From Arthrobacter bussei (GTDB lineage Bacteria; Actinomycetota; Actinomycetes; Actinomycetales; Micrococcaceae), in contig NZ_VJXX01000001.1 of NCBI RefSeq assembly GCF_009377195.2, positions 1,664,677 through 1,728,676 of the forward strand: a stretch of 64,000 nt of DNA. The letters run 5' to 3'. A program made the position numbers and the translations under genes. Positions 44,295-53,275 of the stretch are shown one piece after another (the first letter of the stretch is position 1; each line of letters begins with the position of its first letter). Under the pieces are notes generated by a model. The model made no database searches, had not been told where the DNA came from, and worked only from the letters and a program-made list of their open reading frames with translations.

Positions 44295-45404
44295 CTAACC
44301 GCCCGGGTGCTGCGCCCGGTAGATCTCCATCTGCCGGTGCCTGCGCTGCAGGCTGTCGCGGCGGGAGGTGCTCTCGGCGTCCTTCGGCTCCGCAGTGAGC
44401 TCGATGTGGCGCTCGCCGTAGTGCCACAGCAGCATGTCGTCCAGGAGGCGGTCCGGGCCCGGGGAGTACCGGTGGTCGAGGGCCTTCCGCACCGTCGTGA
44501 TGGTGTCCGCCTGCAGCAGCGCGACGAGTTCCAGTGTGGTGCGCAGTCCGTGCGCGGCAAGGAGTTCGGCCGCCCACCCCCAGTTGTCGTCCGATTTCCT
44601 GTCCACGTGGGGGAGCAGGGTCTGCCAGATGTCGCGGATCCGGTTCGGGGTCAGGGGCGCGCTGCCCTCACCGTCCTCGTCCCAGAACCCGGTCACCGTC
44701 TCGTAGCGCTCGTGCAGTTCCGCGAACGCGGATTCGACGGTCTCCAGCATGGCCGCCGTGCCCGTGAACTGCCGGTCGAAGTACGGGCTCCACGCCTTCG
44801 GATTGGAGGCCTTGAACCGGATGTCGTGCTCGATCTCGGACCAGGCGTGGGCCAGGACCGTGCGGACCTGCACCTCGAAGAGGTAGCTGCCGGCGGCCTT
44901 CGTCTCGGGGTCCACGGCCTGCTGGAAGGCCCGCACCACGTCATTGTGGATGGTGCGCATGATGAGGTGGCGGCTCGAGTACCCGTACGTGCCGGACTCG
45001 ATGGAGCCGATGTCCTTCTCCCGGTCACCGCGGCAGTCGAATTCGTTGCGCTGGCGCTTGAGCAGGTTCGCGGCGAGGTCCACCTCGTGCGGGAGGGTGG
45101 TGATGATCCGCACGCCCACGAGGTCCGTGAGGTTGCGCATCGGATCCGGGAACACCAGGGTCGGCGGTGCACCGACCTCGGGCGAGGGCAGGGTCCGCGA
45201 GGCCTTGTCGCGGAAGGACTCGACCGTCTTGGTGCGCGCCGTGACGAACAGCGGCTTGAGGTCGGTGCCCTCGAAGATGGCCGCGATGCTGTCCCGCATG
45301 GCGGTGGTGACCCGGTCCAGGGCAGGCCGCACGCGTTCGAACTCGCGCGTATGCGCCTCGACCCCGGGCCGTAGCCGCTCGTCGAGATCATCCCATGCGC
45401 CCAT
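44295..45404 (-). CDS. RelA/SpoT-domain protein (putative small alarmone synthetase)
   Basis: Protein of 369 aa with one ppGpp-synthetase-like nucleotidyltransferase domain (about 60-230). Motifs are NLTDLVGVRIITTLPHEVD, YGYSSRHLIMRT and FEVQVRTVLAHAWSEIEHDIRFK, equivalents of the RelA sequences around the substrate Arg, Tyr and catalytic Glu. There is no HD hydrolase, TGS or ACT domain. The C-terminal 120 residues are helical with DRLLDDMLLWHYGERHIEL. GGAAAGG precedes ATG 45404. It is monocistronic. True synthetase activity would need testing, because a few such proteins are inactive or use other nucleotides. Confidence 0.85.
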   Translation of the reverse strand: MGAWDDLDERLRPGVEAHTREFERVRPALDRVTTAMRDSIAAIFEGTDLKPLFVTARTKTVESFRDKASRTLPSPEVGAPPTLVFPDPMRNLTDLVGVRIITTLPHEVDLAANLLKRQRNEFDCRGDREKDIGSIESGTYGYSSRHLIMRTIHNDVVRAFQQAVDPETKAAGSYLFEVQVRTVLAHAWSEIEHDIRFKASNPKAWSPYFDRQFTGTAAMLETVESAFAELHERYETVTGFWDEDGEGSAPLTPNRIRDIWQTLLPHVDRKSDDNWGWAAELLAAHGLRTTLELVALLQADTITTVRKALDHRYSPGPDRLLDDMLLWHYGERHIELTAEPKDAESTSRRDSLQRRHRQMEIYRAQHPGG

Positions 45405-45468
45405 GCACCATGCCTTTCCGAGGGAGTCTTCATCGTAGCCAACCCGGCCGACCGTTACGCTGTCGCCT

Positions 45469-46338
45469 GTGCATCCGGTTGATCCTGTGGGGCGTCGCTC
45501 CGTCCTCGCCCTCCTGGCGGCCGCCGCCGCGGGCGTCCTCGCCGCCTGCGGCATCAGGAACGGGCCGAAGATCCCCCCGGTCACTGCGCAGCGCTTCGCG
45601 TACGGGAGTGATCCGAGCCAGTTCGCCGACCTCTACCTCCCGGCTGACGGTGCCGCGGTGACCGGGGTGATCGTCATCATCCACGGCGGATACTGGCGTT
45701 CCACCTACGGCGCCGAGCTGGGCGAGCCGCTGGCCCAGGACCTGGTGACGCGCGGCTACGCATGCTGGAACCTGGAGTACCGCCGCGCGGGGAACGGCGG
45801 CGGCTGGCCGGAGACGTTCGACGACGTCGCGGCGGGGATCGACCATCTCGCGGTCGCGGCATCGGAGCACGGATTGGACCTGGGTTCGACGACGGCCCTC
45901 GGCCATTCCGCCGGCGGTCACCTCGCGGTCTGGGCGGCGGGGCGCGCGGGACTTCCCGCGGGTGCGCCCGGAGCGGGGACACCGACGGTCCCGCTCACCG
46001 CCGTCGTCAGCCAGGCCGGGGTGCTCGACCTCGCCGCCGCCCGGGACCTCGGCCTCAGCGACGGCGCGGTCGAGAACCTGCTCGGCGAGCCGGAGGACAC
46101 GGAGCGCTACCGCCTCGCCGATCCGATGTCGGCGGTCCCGCTTCCCGTGCCCGTGGTCGCCGTCCACGGCAGGAAGGACACCACGGTGCCGCCCAGTCAG
46201 TCGGAGGCCTACGTCCATGCGGCGACGGCGGCGGGCGGGAGCGCGGACCTCGTCATGGTCCCGGGGGACCACTTCGCGATCATCACCCCGGGCTCGAAGG
46301 CGTGGGACGCCGTCGTCGCGCAGCTGGCGCGGACCTGA
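45469..46338 (+). CDS. Exported lipoprotein alpha/beta hydrolase (BD-FAE-like)
   Basis: Serine hydrolase (289 aa) with a Tat-type signal (GRRSVLALLAAAAAG) and lipobox (LAAC, Cys about residue 27), so it is a membrane-anchored lipoprotein outside the cell. Oxyanion motif HGGYWR, nucleophile elbow GHSAGGH, acid Asp in HGRKDTTVP and His in GDHFAI are all present. GTG 45469 follows TACGCT (45456-45461) at leaderless spacing. A role on esters or acyl peptides is inferred only from the fold. Confidence 0.87.
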   Translation: MHPVDPVGRRSVLALLAAAAAGVLAACGIRNGPKIPPVTAQRFAYGSDPSQFADLYLPADGAAVTGVIVIIHGGYWRSTYGAELGEPLAQDLVTRGYACWNLEYRRAGNGGGWPETFDDVAAGIDHLAVAASEHGLDLGSTTALGHSAGGHLAVWAAGRAGLPAGAPGAGTPTVPLTAVVSQAGVLDLAAARDLGLSDGAVENLLGEPEDTERYRLADPMSAVPLPVPVVAVHGRKDTTVPPSQSEAYVHAATAAGGSADLVMVPGDHFAIITPGSKAWDAVVAQLART

Positions 46339-46344
46339 GGGACA

Positions 46345-46386
46345 GCAGGACCCCGGCCCGCCGGTGGAGGCGGACCGGGGTCCTGC
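46345..46386. terminator. Bidirectional terminator
   Basis: Arms 46345-46362 and 46369-46386 form an 18-bp stem (one G-U/mismatch) with a 6-base loop, between the hydrolase stop and the stop of the convergent isocitrate lyase/PEP mutase gene. Confidence 0.85.
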
Positions 46387-46398
46387 GGGACCTCCGCC

Positions 46399-47187
46399 CT
46401 AGTTGAGCGGGAGCGTGCCCTCGGGCAGCTGACCGTCGGCGAGCAGTTCGCGCGCGGAGTTCGCGAGGGCGGTCAGTGCGACGCGCTGCGTCCACGGGCC
46501 GTAGGAGATCCGGGCGACACCGAGCTCCTGCAGGCGTGACGGAGCGAGGCTCCCCGGCACGTTGATGACGCTGAGCCGCTGGGGTCCGAAGGCCTGCACG
46601 AGCGTCGTCACGGCGTGCTCGTCCAGGAGCCCGGGCACGAAGACGTTCGTGGCACCGACCGCGAGGTAGGCCTTGCCGCGCTCGACGGCGTCGGCCAGGA
46701 CCTCGGCGGGGTCGCGGTCGCCGGCCTTCACGAAGGCATCCGTGCGGGCGTTCAGCACGAAGTCGATGCCCTCGGCGCGACCGGCCGCGATGACGGCGTC
46801 CATCTGCGCGACGGCGTCGGCGAGGGGACGCATCTGGTCCTCGATGTTCGCGCCCACGATCCCGACGCCGATGGCCCGGCGGACGGTGTCCCCGGGATCG
46901 CCGTAACCCGATTCCAGGTCCGCCGAGACCGGCAGGTCCGTGGCTGAAGCGATCCGGCCGACGGCGGCGATCATCTCCTCCACGGGGATGTTCTCGCCGT
47001 CCTCGTAGCCGAGTGAGGCCGCGATGGAGTGGCTGGCCGTCGCCAGGGCCGTGGTTCCCGGGATGTCCGCGATGGTCTTCGCACTGATCACGTCCCACAC
47101 GTTGACCACCTGCAGGATCTCGGGGGCGGAGTGCAGGCGTGCGAGTGTCGCGGCCTTCGCTGACAGGGCGCTGGGTGCTTCAGTCAT
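46399..47187 (-). CDS. Isocitrate lyase/PEP mutase family protein
   Basis: TIM-barrel enzyme (262 aa) of the ICL/PEPM superfamily that breaks or rearranges C-C or C-P bonds of 2-methylisocitrate- or oxaloacetate-like substrates. The residues VVNVWDVISAKTIADIPGTTALAT, in parts, PVSADLESGYGD (metal-binding acids) and ANIEDQM are in the expected places. The catalytic Cys of isocitrate lyase (KKCGH) is absent, so it is a PEPM-like member with unknown substrate. ATG 47187 overlaps the end of the mhqD-like gene by 8 bases, so it is in the Mhq-type operon. Confidence 0.87.
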   Translation of the reverse strand: MTEAPSALSAKAATLARLHSAPEILQVVNVWDVISAKTIADIPGTTALATASHSIAASLGYEDGENIPVEEMIAAVGRIASATDLPVSADLESGYGDPGDTVRRAIGVGIVGANIEDQMRPLADAVAQMDAVIAAGRAEGIDFVLNARTDAFVKAGDRDPAEVLADAVERGKAYLAVGATNVFVPGLLDEHAVTTLVQAFGPQRLSVINVPGSLAPSRLQELGVARISYGPWTQRVALTALANSARELLADGQLPEGTLPLN

Positions 47188-47821
47188 GGGTGACCTTCCG
47201 GGTGAGCGAGGTGATCCAGGCGGCTGCGCCGTCGACCTCGGTGGGGTGGATGCCGTGCCCGCCTTCGCGGACGTTCCGGCGTACTTCGGCGCCGCGGCTC
47301 TCGAGGATCGATCCCACGCGGACCGCACTGTCCAGGGGTGCCATGGCGTCTGCCGAGCCGTTGAAGAGGGCGATCGACGATCCGGACAGGTCCGTGTCGA
47401 TGCTGCGTCCCTCCAGCGGGTACATCCCTGAGAACGCGACGGCGTCGGCCACCATTCCCGGGTGGAGCAGGGCCGTGGCGAGCGCGATGTTCGCACCGTT
47501 GGAGAAGCCGACGGCGATGAGCCTCCGGTCCCCGAGCGCGTAGTGCTCGCGGGCCCAGCTGATGAACGCTGCGAGCTCGCCGGCGCGCAGCACGACGTCG
47601 TCGATGTCGAAGACCCCTTCGCCGAAGCGGCGGAACCACCGGTTCATGCCGTGTTCCCGGACGGGTCCGCGCGGGGCGAGATACCCCGCGCCGGGCGCGA
47701 GGCGCTCGGCGAGGGGCAGGAGATCGTGTTCCGTGCCGCCCGTTCCGTGCAGGAGCAGCAGCACCGGGGTGTCTGCCGCTCCCTCGTGGAACAGGTGCGG
47801 CCAGGCGTGGGTCGTGGTCAT
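47180..47821 (-). CDS. mhqD: Carboxylesterase, MhqD/YodD-like alpha/beta hydrolase
   Basis: Phospholipase/carboxylesterase-family hydrolase (213 aa). HGTGGTEHDLLPLAERL holds the oxyanion region, GFSNGANIA the nucleophile Ser, and the acid/base pair is in GSADAM and GGHGIHP. The pairing with a ring-cleaving dioxygenase 8 bases upstream is the mhqO-mhqD layout linked to hydroquinone/quinone resistance in Firmicutes. The ATG 47821 is preceded by GGAGGATCC. Confidence 0.85.
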   Translation of the reverse strand: MTTTHAWPHLFHEGAADTPVLLLLHGTGGTEHDLLPLAERLAPGAGYLAPRGPVREHGMNRWFRRFGEGVFDIDDVVLRAGELAAFISWAREHYALGDRRLIAVGFSNGANIALATALLHPGMVADAVAFSGMYPLEGRSIDTDLSGSSIALFNGSADAMAPLDSAVRVGSILESRGAEVRRNVREGGHGIHPTEVDGAAAWITSLTRKVTHD

Positions 47822-47829
47822 GGATCCTC

Positions 47830-48807
47830 CTACTTGAAGAAGGCCTGGACGGCGGGGTTGTTCTCGCCGGGCAGGTCGATCTTCGCGACGGCGTGCGAGA
47901 TGGCCTCGCGATTGGGCTCGAGCCACGGCGGGAGCTTGAGGGAGCGCCCCAGTTCCAGCAGCGGTTCGTCGATGTCGAACCCCGGTGTGTCGGTGGCGAT
48001 CTCCAGCAGCGTCCCCCCGGGTTCGCGGAAGTAGATCGAGGTGAAGTACTGGCGGTCGAGGATGGCCGTCACGCCGTAGCCGCGCTCGGCCAGCTCCTGG
48101 CGCCACACCTCCTGCGTCGCCTGGTCGGGAACGCGGAAGGCGATGTGGTGGACGGTGCCGCCGGCCACGAGGCCGCGCTCGCTGCGGGTATCGGTGACGA
48201 CGTCGACGACGGTCCCGGGCTCGCCGTCGTGGGTGCTGAGGCGGTAGCGGCCGTCCTTCTCGGACAGGATCCTCATCCCGAGGTCAGTCGTGAGCGTCTC
48301 GAGCGTGCCCGTGGGGTCCTGGACCGTCAGGACCGACGAGTGCTGGCCGCGCACGGCGTACTCGGCCGGGACGGACTTCGAGTCCCAGGGATCGCGCGGA
48401 TCCGCGAGGGAGGAGGCGACGAGGTCGATCTGGAGGCCGTCCGGGTCACGCAGGGAGAGACGCTCCTCCTCCGACGAGGCCCGCGAGATGGTCGACTCGA
48501 CGTCGATGGCCTTGAAGTGCTCCTGCCACCAGCCGAGCGTGCCCTGCGGCACGGAGAACGCCGTGGTGGTCGACTGCCCGCTGCCCACGCGTCCGCTGCG
48601 GATCCCCTGCCAGGGGAAGAAGGTGAGGAGCGAACCGGGCCGGCCGGACTCGTCGCCGTAGTAGAGGTGGTAGGTGCCGGGATCGTCGAAGTTGACGGTC
48701 TTCTTGACCAGCCGCAGCCCCAGCCCCCTGATGTAGAAGTCGATGTTCTTCTGCGGGTCACCGGCGATCGCGGTGACGTGGTGAAGACCTTCGGTTCGAG
48801 CAGTCAC
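47830..48807 (-). CDS. mhqO: Ring-cleaving dioxygenase (glyoxalase-fold), MhqO/MhqA-like
   Basis: Extradiol-type dioxygenase (325 aa) of the vicinal-oxygen-chelate superfamily. The N-terminal module opens GLHHVTAIAGDPQKNIDFYIRGLGLRLVKKTVNFDD, in parts. Metal ligands are H9 or H10, a central His in GGTVHHIAFRV and Glu in EPGGTLLEIATD. The C-terminus ends with LPPWLEPNR. GTG 48807 follows AAGGAGG by 5 bases. It is the first gene of the operon with mhqD and the ICL/PEPM-like gene. An inverted repeat upstream may bind a MarR-type regulator. Confidence 0.9.
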   Translation of the reverse strand: MTARTEGLHHVTAIAGDPQKNIDFYIRGLGLRLVKKTVNFDDPGTYHLYYGDESGRPGSLLTFFPWQGIRSGRVGSGQSTTTAFSVPQGTLGWWQEHFKAIDVESTISRASSEEERLSLRDPDGLQIDLVASSLADPRDPWDSKSVPAEYAVRGQHSSVLTVQDPTGTLETLTTDLGMRILSEKDGRYRLSTHDGEPGTVVDVVTDTRSERGLVAGGTVHHIAFRVPDQATQEVWRQELAERGYGVTAILDRQYFTSIYFREPGGTLLEIATDTPGFDIDEPLLELGRSLKLPPWLEPNREAISHAVAKIDLPGENNPAVQAFFK

Positions 48808-48851
48808 ACTGTCCTCCTTGGTTCGGGCCGGTCGACGAGCGCCGGTATGTC

Positions 48852-48865
48852 CATGCAAACGCATG
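48852..48865. promoter_or_regulatory. Candidate operator of the mhq-like operon
   Basis: CATGC-AAAC-GCATG is a perfect inverted repeat overlapping TATACAT on the minus strand, a likely -10 of the operon. The position fits repression by a MarR/MhqR-type protein. No such regulator is encoded next to it. Confidence 0.45.
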
Positions 48866-48969
48866 TATATCGCCGATTGTTCCCGTGCTGTTCGCCTGGC
48901 GGGGGTGGTGCCGGTTAGGCAGCCTGCTGTCCGTCGTCAGCGCCCAGCTACCTGTGTCATCCTGTGTCC

Positions 48970-49452
48970 ATGGCAGCGAAAGAGCGGGTCCCGGGCTGGG
49001 TCCGCCGCACCGTGATCGAGGTGGTCGGCTGGACCCTCGTGGTACTCGGGATCGCCGCGCTCGTGCTGCCCGGGCCGGGCCTGCTGCTCCTCGCCGCGGG
49101 GCTCGCCGTCCTGTCGCAGCAGTACCACTGGGCCCGCCGCTACCTGAAGCCACTGAAGGCGAACGCGTTCCATGCCGCAGCCCTGGGCGTGAAGACCATC
49201 CCCCGCATCGCGGCCAGCTGCGCCAGTGCCCTCGTGATCATGAGCCTCGGCGTCGTGTGGATCCTTCAGGTGCCCGTCCCGACGTGGTGGTCCTTCGAGG
49301 ACAAGTGGTGGCTGTTCGGTGGATCGGGGACGGGCATCAGCCTCGTCGCGTCCTCCGTGATCGCCCTCGCGCTCATCGCCTACAGCGTCCGGCGGTTCCG
49401 CGGGAAGCCGATCCCGGCGACGCAGCGGGTACTGCGGGCCAGGACGGACTAG
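48970..49452 (+). CDS. TIGR02611/PGPGW family membrane protein
   Basis: Small membrane protein (160 aa) with the PGPGW-type motif LPGPGLLLLAAGLAVLS. Three hydrophobic segments are visible (about 15-48, 78-97 and 118-138). The region WARRYLKPLKAN after the first hairpin is typical of this family, whose function is unknown. The start is ATG 48970 or the GTG two codons upstream (48964). It is divergent from the mhq-like operon and convergent with the FtsW-like gene. Confidence 0.82.
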   Translation: MAAKERVPGWVRRTVIEVVGWTLVVLGIAALVLPGPGLLLLAAGLAVLSQQYHWARRYLKPLKANAFHAAALGVKTIPRIAASCASALVIMSLGVVWILQVPVPTWWSFEDKWWLFGGSGTGISLVASSVIALALIAYSVRRFRGKPIPATQRVLRARTD

Positions 49453-49463
49453 CCCGACCCGCC

Positions 49464-50690
49464 TCAGGCAGGACCGCGCGCCGCCCGGCGGTCCGTCGCC
49501 CGGGAGCAGGAGATGAGCACGCCCACGGCGGCGAGCACGGCCACCATCGAGGAGCCGCCGTAGGAGATGAAGGGCAGCGGTACGCCGATCACCGGGATCA
49601 TCCCCGTGACCACGGCGATGTTGAGGATGGCCTGCCCCACGATCCATACGAGGATCCCCCCGCACAGATAGGTGACGAAGAGGTCGCCGGAGAGCTTCGA
49701 GATCCGGACGATCGAGTAGGCGAGCACGGCGAAGAGCAGGATGACGATCAGCGCGCCCACGAGCCCCAGTTCCTCGCCGAGGATGGCGAACACGAAGTCG
49801 TTGTGCGCCTCCGGTATCCAGCTGACCTTTTGGCGGCTCTGCCCGACCCCGACGCCGAACACGCCACCGCCCGCCAGGCCGTACAGGGCCTGGGCGCTCT
49901 GGTAGCCGAGCCCCTCCGCCGTACCCTCCGCCGCCGGATCGAGCCACGCACTGATGCGGCTCATGCGGTTGGGGCTGGAGACGACGGCGAGTGCCACGCC
50001 GATGGTGCCGAGGACGATCCCGCCGATGAAGAGCTTCGGACTGGCGCCGGCGAAGAAGAACAGGGCCGCGGCGACGAGGGCCAGGATCATCGCGGTACCG
50101 AGGTCCTTGCCCGCGATCACGAGACAGATCCCGATGAACGCGCCGGGAGCCACCGGGATGAACAGGTGTTTCCAGCTGCCGAGCAGCTTCTCCTTCCGTG
50201 CGAGTACCGCACCTCCCCAGATCACGATGCTGAGTTTCAGGAACTCGGAAGGCTGCACGGTCAGGCCCGCGATGCGGATCCAGTTCCGGTTGCCCTGCAC
50301 CTCGTAGCCGAGCGGCGTGAAGACCAGGAGTGACACCGCGAAGGAACCCAGCAGGATGGGCCACGCCAGCCGGCGGTACGCACGGAGCGGGACGAGGGCG
50401 CAGACGACGAGCGCCACGCTGCCGATGCCCGTCCACATGAGCTGCTTGCCGAAGGTGTCGAAGGGCGACCTCCCGACGGCGACGAGCTCCACCGACGACG
50501 CCGAGAGCACCATCGTCAGGCCGATCGCGACGAGGGAGAAGGTGGTGGTGACGAGCAGGTTCCTGGCGTTCCGGGTGGAGTGCGGACCCTCCGCCCCGAC
50601 GAGGGAGCGCAGGCGGCCCGGGCGCGGCGCGGGAGGCCGGACGCCGCCGTCGGGGCGTGCGGCAGTGGGGGTCCGTGTCGTCTGTGTCAT
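49464..50690 (-). CDS. SEDS family glycosyltransferase, FtsW-like (orphan)
   Basis: FtsW/RodA family peptidoglycan polymerase (408 aa), the second in this window. Motifs are EVQGNRNWIRIAGLTVQPSEFLKL in parts, IAGKDLGTAMILALV, GVGQSRQKVSWIPEAHNDFVFAILGEELG in parts, and PFISYGGSSMVAVLA, which resemble FtsW more than RodA. The start is ATG 50690 (MTQTTRTPTAARP). The frame continues upstream without support. The first 35 residues are hydrophilic and Pro/Arg-rich. No murG, ftsQ or PBP gene is adjacent, so it is neither the dcw-cluster nor the pbpA-linked copy. Confidence 0.9.
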   Translation of the reverse strand: MTQTTRTPTAARPDGGVRPPAPRPGRLRSLVGAEGPHSTRNARNLLVTTTFSLVAIGLTMVLSASSVELVAVGRSPFDTFGKQLMWTGIGSVALVVCALVPLRAYRRLAWPILLGSFAVSLLVFTPLGYEVQGNRNWIRIAGLTVQPSEFLKLSIVIWGGAVLARKEKLLGSWKHLFIPVAPGAFIGICLVIAGKDLGTAMILALVAAALFFFAGASPKLFIGGIVLGTIGVALAVVSSPNRMSRISAWLDPAAEGTAEGLGYQSAQALYGLAGGGVFGVGVGQSRQKVSWIPEAHNDFVFAILGEELGLVGALIVILLFAVLAYSIVRISKLSGDLFVTYLCGGILVWIVGQAILNIAVVTGMIPVIGVPLPFISYGGSSMVAVLAAVGVLISCSRATDRRAARGPA

Positions 50691-50838
50691 CGGTGTCCTG
50701 GACGTGGTCCGCCGGGGCGGACCGGGTGGAGGGGAAGGAGTTCCAGTGTGCCAAGGATCAGGGGCCGGGTCCGGGAGGCCCCACGGGTGATTCAGGAACT
50801 CCGGGCGGCGCGCGCGCCGTGGCTGGTACGTTGAATCC

Positions 50839-51759
50839 GTGCTCACCGTGATCGGGGAAACCCTCATCGACGAAGTCGTCAGCGACACCGCCTCCATGCG
50901 CGCGCACGTCGGCGGCAGTCCCATGAACGTGGCGGTGGGTCTCGCCAGGCTCGGCCACCCCGCCCAGTTCGTGGGGCGATTCGGTGACGACGAGTACGGC
51001 CGGATGATCCAGCAGCACCTCCGCGACAACTCGGTGCCTTTCCCTGTCGGCCCGGATGCCCACCCCACCAGCGTCGCCACCGCCCGGCTCGATCCCGCGG
51101 GCGGTGCATCCTACGACTTCCAGCTCGTCTGGGACCTGCCGGGACTCGCGGACCGGAAGGACAGCCTGCTCGACGGGACGAGCCTGCTGCACACCGGGTC
51201 CATCGCCACGATGCTCGCGCCCGGCGCCGCGGACGTCCTGGCACTGGTCACCGCGGCGCACCCGCTGGTCACGGTGACCTACGACCCCAACTGCAGGCCG
51301 ACCATCATCCGCGACGCCGACGTCGCGCGCGAGCACGCCGAGGCCTTCGTGGCGCTCGCCGACGTCGTGAAGGCCTCCGACGAGGACCTCGCCTGGCTCT
51401 ACCCCGGCCGGACGCCCGAGGCATCGGCCCGGGCGTGGCTGGAGACCGGCGCCGCCGTCGTCGTCGTGACCCGGGGCTCGAAGGGACCATGGGGCGTGTG
51501 CCGCGCCGGCGAGGTCTCGGTGCCGGCGCCGTCGACGAGCGTGGTGGACAGCGTGGGTGCGGGGGATTCCTTCATGGCGGCGCTGCTGGGGGCGCTCGTG
51601 GACCTCGAGCTCGACGGCGCCCATCGCCGGGACGAGCTGCGACGAATGAACCTCGGGCAGCTCACCGGCATGCTGCAGTACGCGGCTCGGGCCGCTGCGA
51701 TCACCGTGTCACGAGCGGGCGCGAACCCGCCCTCGCGGCACGAGATGGCGCAGCCCTGA
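50839..51759 (+). CDS. PfkB-family carbohydrate kinase (fructokinase-like)
   Basis: Ribokinase-fold sugar kinase (306 aa). N-terminal [15 protein letters not shown] and C-terminal [15 protein letters not shown] (PfkB signature 2, catalytic Asp in GAGDS) are intact. The substrate-binding DPNCRPTII is typical of fructokinase-like members. GTG 50839 comes exactly six bases after TACGTT (50827-50832), a leaderless layout. It is followed 46 bases later by the YbhB-type gene. Confidence 0.88.
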   Translation: MLTVIGETLIDEVVSDTASMRAHVGGSPMNVAVGLARLGHPAQFVGRFGDDEYGRMIQQHLRDNSVPFPVGPDAHPTSVATARLDPAGGASYDFQLVWDLPGLADRKDSLLDGTSLLHTGSIATMLAPGAADVLALVTAAHPLVTVTYDPNCRPTIIRDADVAREHAEAFVALADVVKASDEDLAWLYPGRTPEASARAWLETGAAVVVVTRGSKGPWGVCRAGEVSVPAPSTSVVDSVGAGDSFMAALLGALVDLELDGAHRRDELRRMNLGQLTGMLQYAARAAAITVSRAGANPPSRHEMAQP

Positions 51760-51805
51760 GCCGGAGGCGGCCCACCACCCGACCGATCACCAGAGGAGCA
51801 CAGCG

Positions 51806-52333
51806 ATGACCCGCGACCCCTACGCAGACCTTCCGCAGGTACCCGACTTCGAGCTCACGAGCGAGGACATCACGCACAACGCGTCCCTCGACGCGGCACA
51901 GGCGTCCGGCATGATGGGCGCGGGCGGCGAGGACCGGTCCCCGCAGCTCAGCTGGAGCGGCTTCCCCGAGGGCACGAAGAGCTTCGCCGTCACCGTCTAC
52001 GACCCCGACGCCCCGACCGCCAGCGGTTTCTGGCACTGGGCAGTGGCCGACCTGCCCCTGAGCACCACGTCCCTCCCTGGCGGTGCCGGCACGGACGGAT
52101 CCGGCCTGCTGCCCGAGGGCGCCGTGCAGCTGAGGAACGACGGCGGGTTCGCGGGCTTCGTGGGTGCGGCACCTCCCGCCGGTCACGGTCCGCACCACTA
52201 CCACGTGGTGGTGCACGCGGTGGACGTCGAGACGCTCGAGATCTCCGCCGACGCGACGCCGGCGTACCTCGGCTTCACCCTGTTCTCGCACGCCATCGGT
52301 CGTGCCCGGCTGATCGGCACGTTCGAGCAGTAG
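51806..52333 (+). CDS. YbhB/YbcL family PEBP-like protein
   Basis: Phosphatidylethanolamine-binding-protein-like fold (175 aa). The ligand-pocket segments are [35 protein letters not shown], in parts, and [24 protein letters not shown] lies 8 bases before ATG 51806. It is cytoplasmic with no signal peptide. Function is unknown, and members have been suggested to bind lipids or small phosphates. Confidence 0.9.
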   Translation: MTRDPYADLPQVPDFELTSEDITHNASLDAAQASGMMGAGGEDRSPQLSWSGFPEGTKSFAVTVYDPDAPTASGFWHWAVADLPLSTTSLPGGAGTDGSGLLPEGAVQLRNDGGFAGFVGAAPPAGHGPHHYHVVVHAVDVETLEISADATPAYLGFTLFSHAIGRARLIGTFEQ

Positions 52334-52465
52334 CGGCCGTCTTCCCCGGACGAGCGGGGACGACGCCGGGAGCGGCCGTCCCGCCCGTCGGTCGCCACCG
52401 GCGGACGGCCGGGAACGGGTCCCCTCCGCGCCGGTAGGGTGGAAGCAGAACCGAAGGAGTCACCG

Positions 52466-53275
52466 ATGCGCCTCGTGGCGAGCGACATGGACGGGACCGT
52501 CGTGGGACACGACGGCAGAATGAGCGAACGCACCATCCGTGCGTTCCGGGCCTGTGCGGAGTCGGGGGTCGATGTCGTCTTCGTGACCGGGCGGCCGCCC
52601 CGGTGGCTGCAGCCCCTCAGGGATCAGCTCGGCCACACGGGGACCGTGATCTGCTCGAACGGCGCGCTCACCTACGATCTCGAGGGCGAGCGCGTCCTCG
52701 AGGCGACCCTGCTGGACCCGGAGGACATCTACTCCGCGCGGGACATCATCCGCGGGCTCTTCCCCGCCGCGACCTTCGCCGCGGAGACCGTCTCCGGCTT
52801 CAAGGTGGAGACGGGCTTCGCGGACGAGGCCACCTCGGAGCTCCTCGGCGGTATCACGGCCCAGCCCTTCGAGGAGTCGCTGCCGGGCGAGCAGGTCGTG
52901 AAGTTCCTGGCCCGCGAGAAGGACATCTCACCGGACGCCTTCCTCGCCGCAGTCCGGCCGGCCGTCGCCCACCTGGTCTCGACGACGCACTCCGCGCCGA
53001 CCGTCGCCCTGCTCGAGATGGCCGTACCCGAGATCAACAAGTCCGTCACGCTCGCCCGGTACGCAGCCGAGCGCGGCATCGACGCGGCGGACGTCGTCGC
53101 GTTCGGGGATATGCCCAACGACATCCAGATGCTCGACTGGGCCGGTTCCGGCTATGCCATGGCCTCCGGGCACCCCGACGCGCTGGCAGCGGCCAACCTG
53201 GTGGCACCACCGTTCGACGAGGACGGCGTGGCCCAGGTGCTGGAGGAGAGGCTTGCGGCACTCGGGACGGCCTGA
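52466..53275 (+). CDS. HAD-superfamily phosphatase, Cof type
   Basis: Cof-like sugar-phosphate or flavin-phosphate phosphatase (269 aa). Motif I is DMDGTVV (D8/D10), motif II VTGRPPRW, a C2-type cap spans about 85-185, and motifs III/IV lie in INKSVTLARY and AFGDMPNDIQML. AAGGAG precedes ATG 52466. The end overlaps the glycerophosphodiesterase start by 23 bases, which suggests translational coupling of two phosphate-ester hydrolases. Confidence 0.88.
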   Translation: MRLVASDMDGTVVGHDGRMSERTIRAFRACAESGVDVVFVTGRPPRWLQPLRDQLGHTGTVICSNGALTYDLEGERVLEATLLDPEDIYSARDIIRGLFPAATFAAETVSGFKVETGFADEATSELLGGITAQPFEESLPGEQVVKFLAREKDISPDAFLAAVRPAVAHLVSTTHSAPTVALLEMAVPEINKSVTLARYAAERGIDAADVVAFGDMPNDIQMLDWAGSGYAMASGHPDALAAANLVAPPFDEDGVAQVLEERLAALGTA

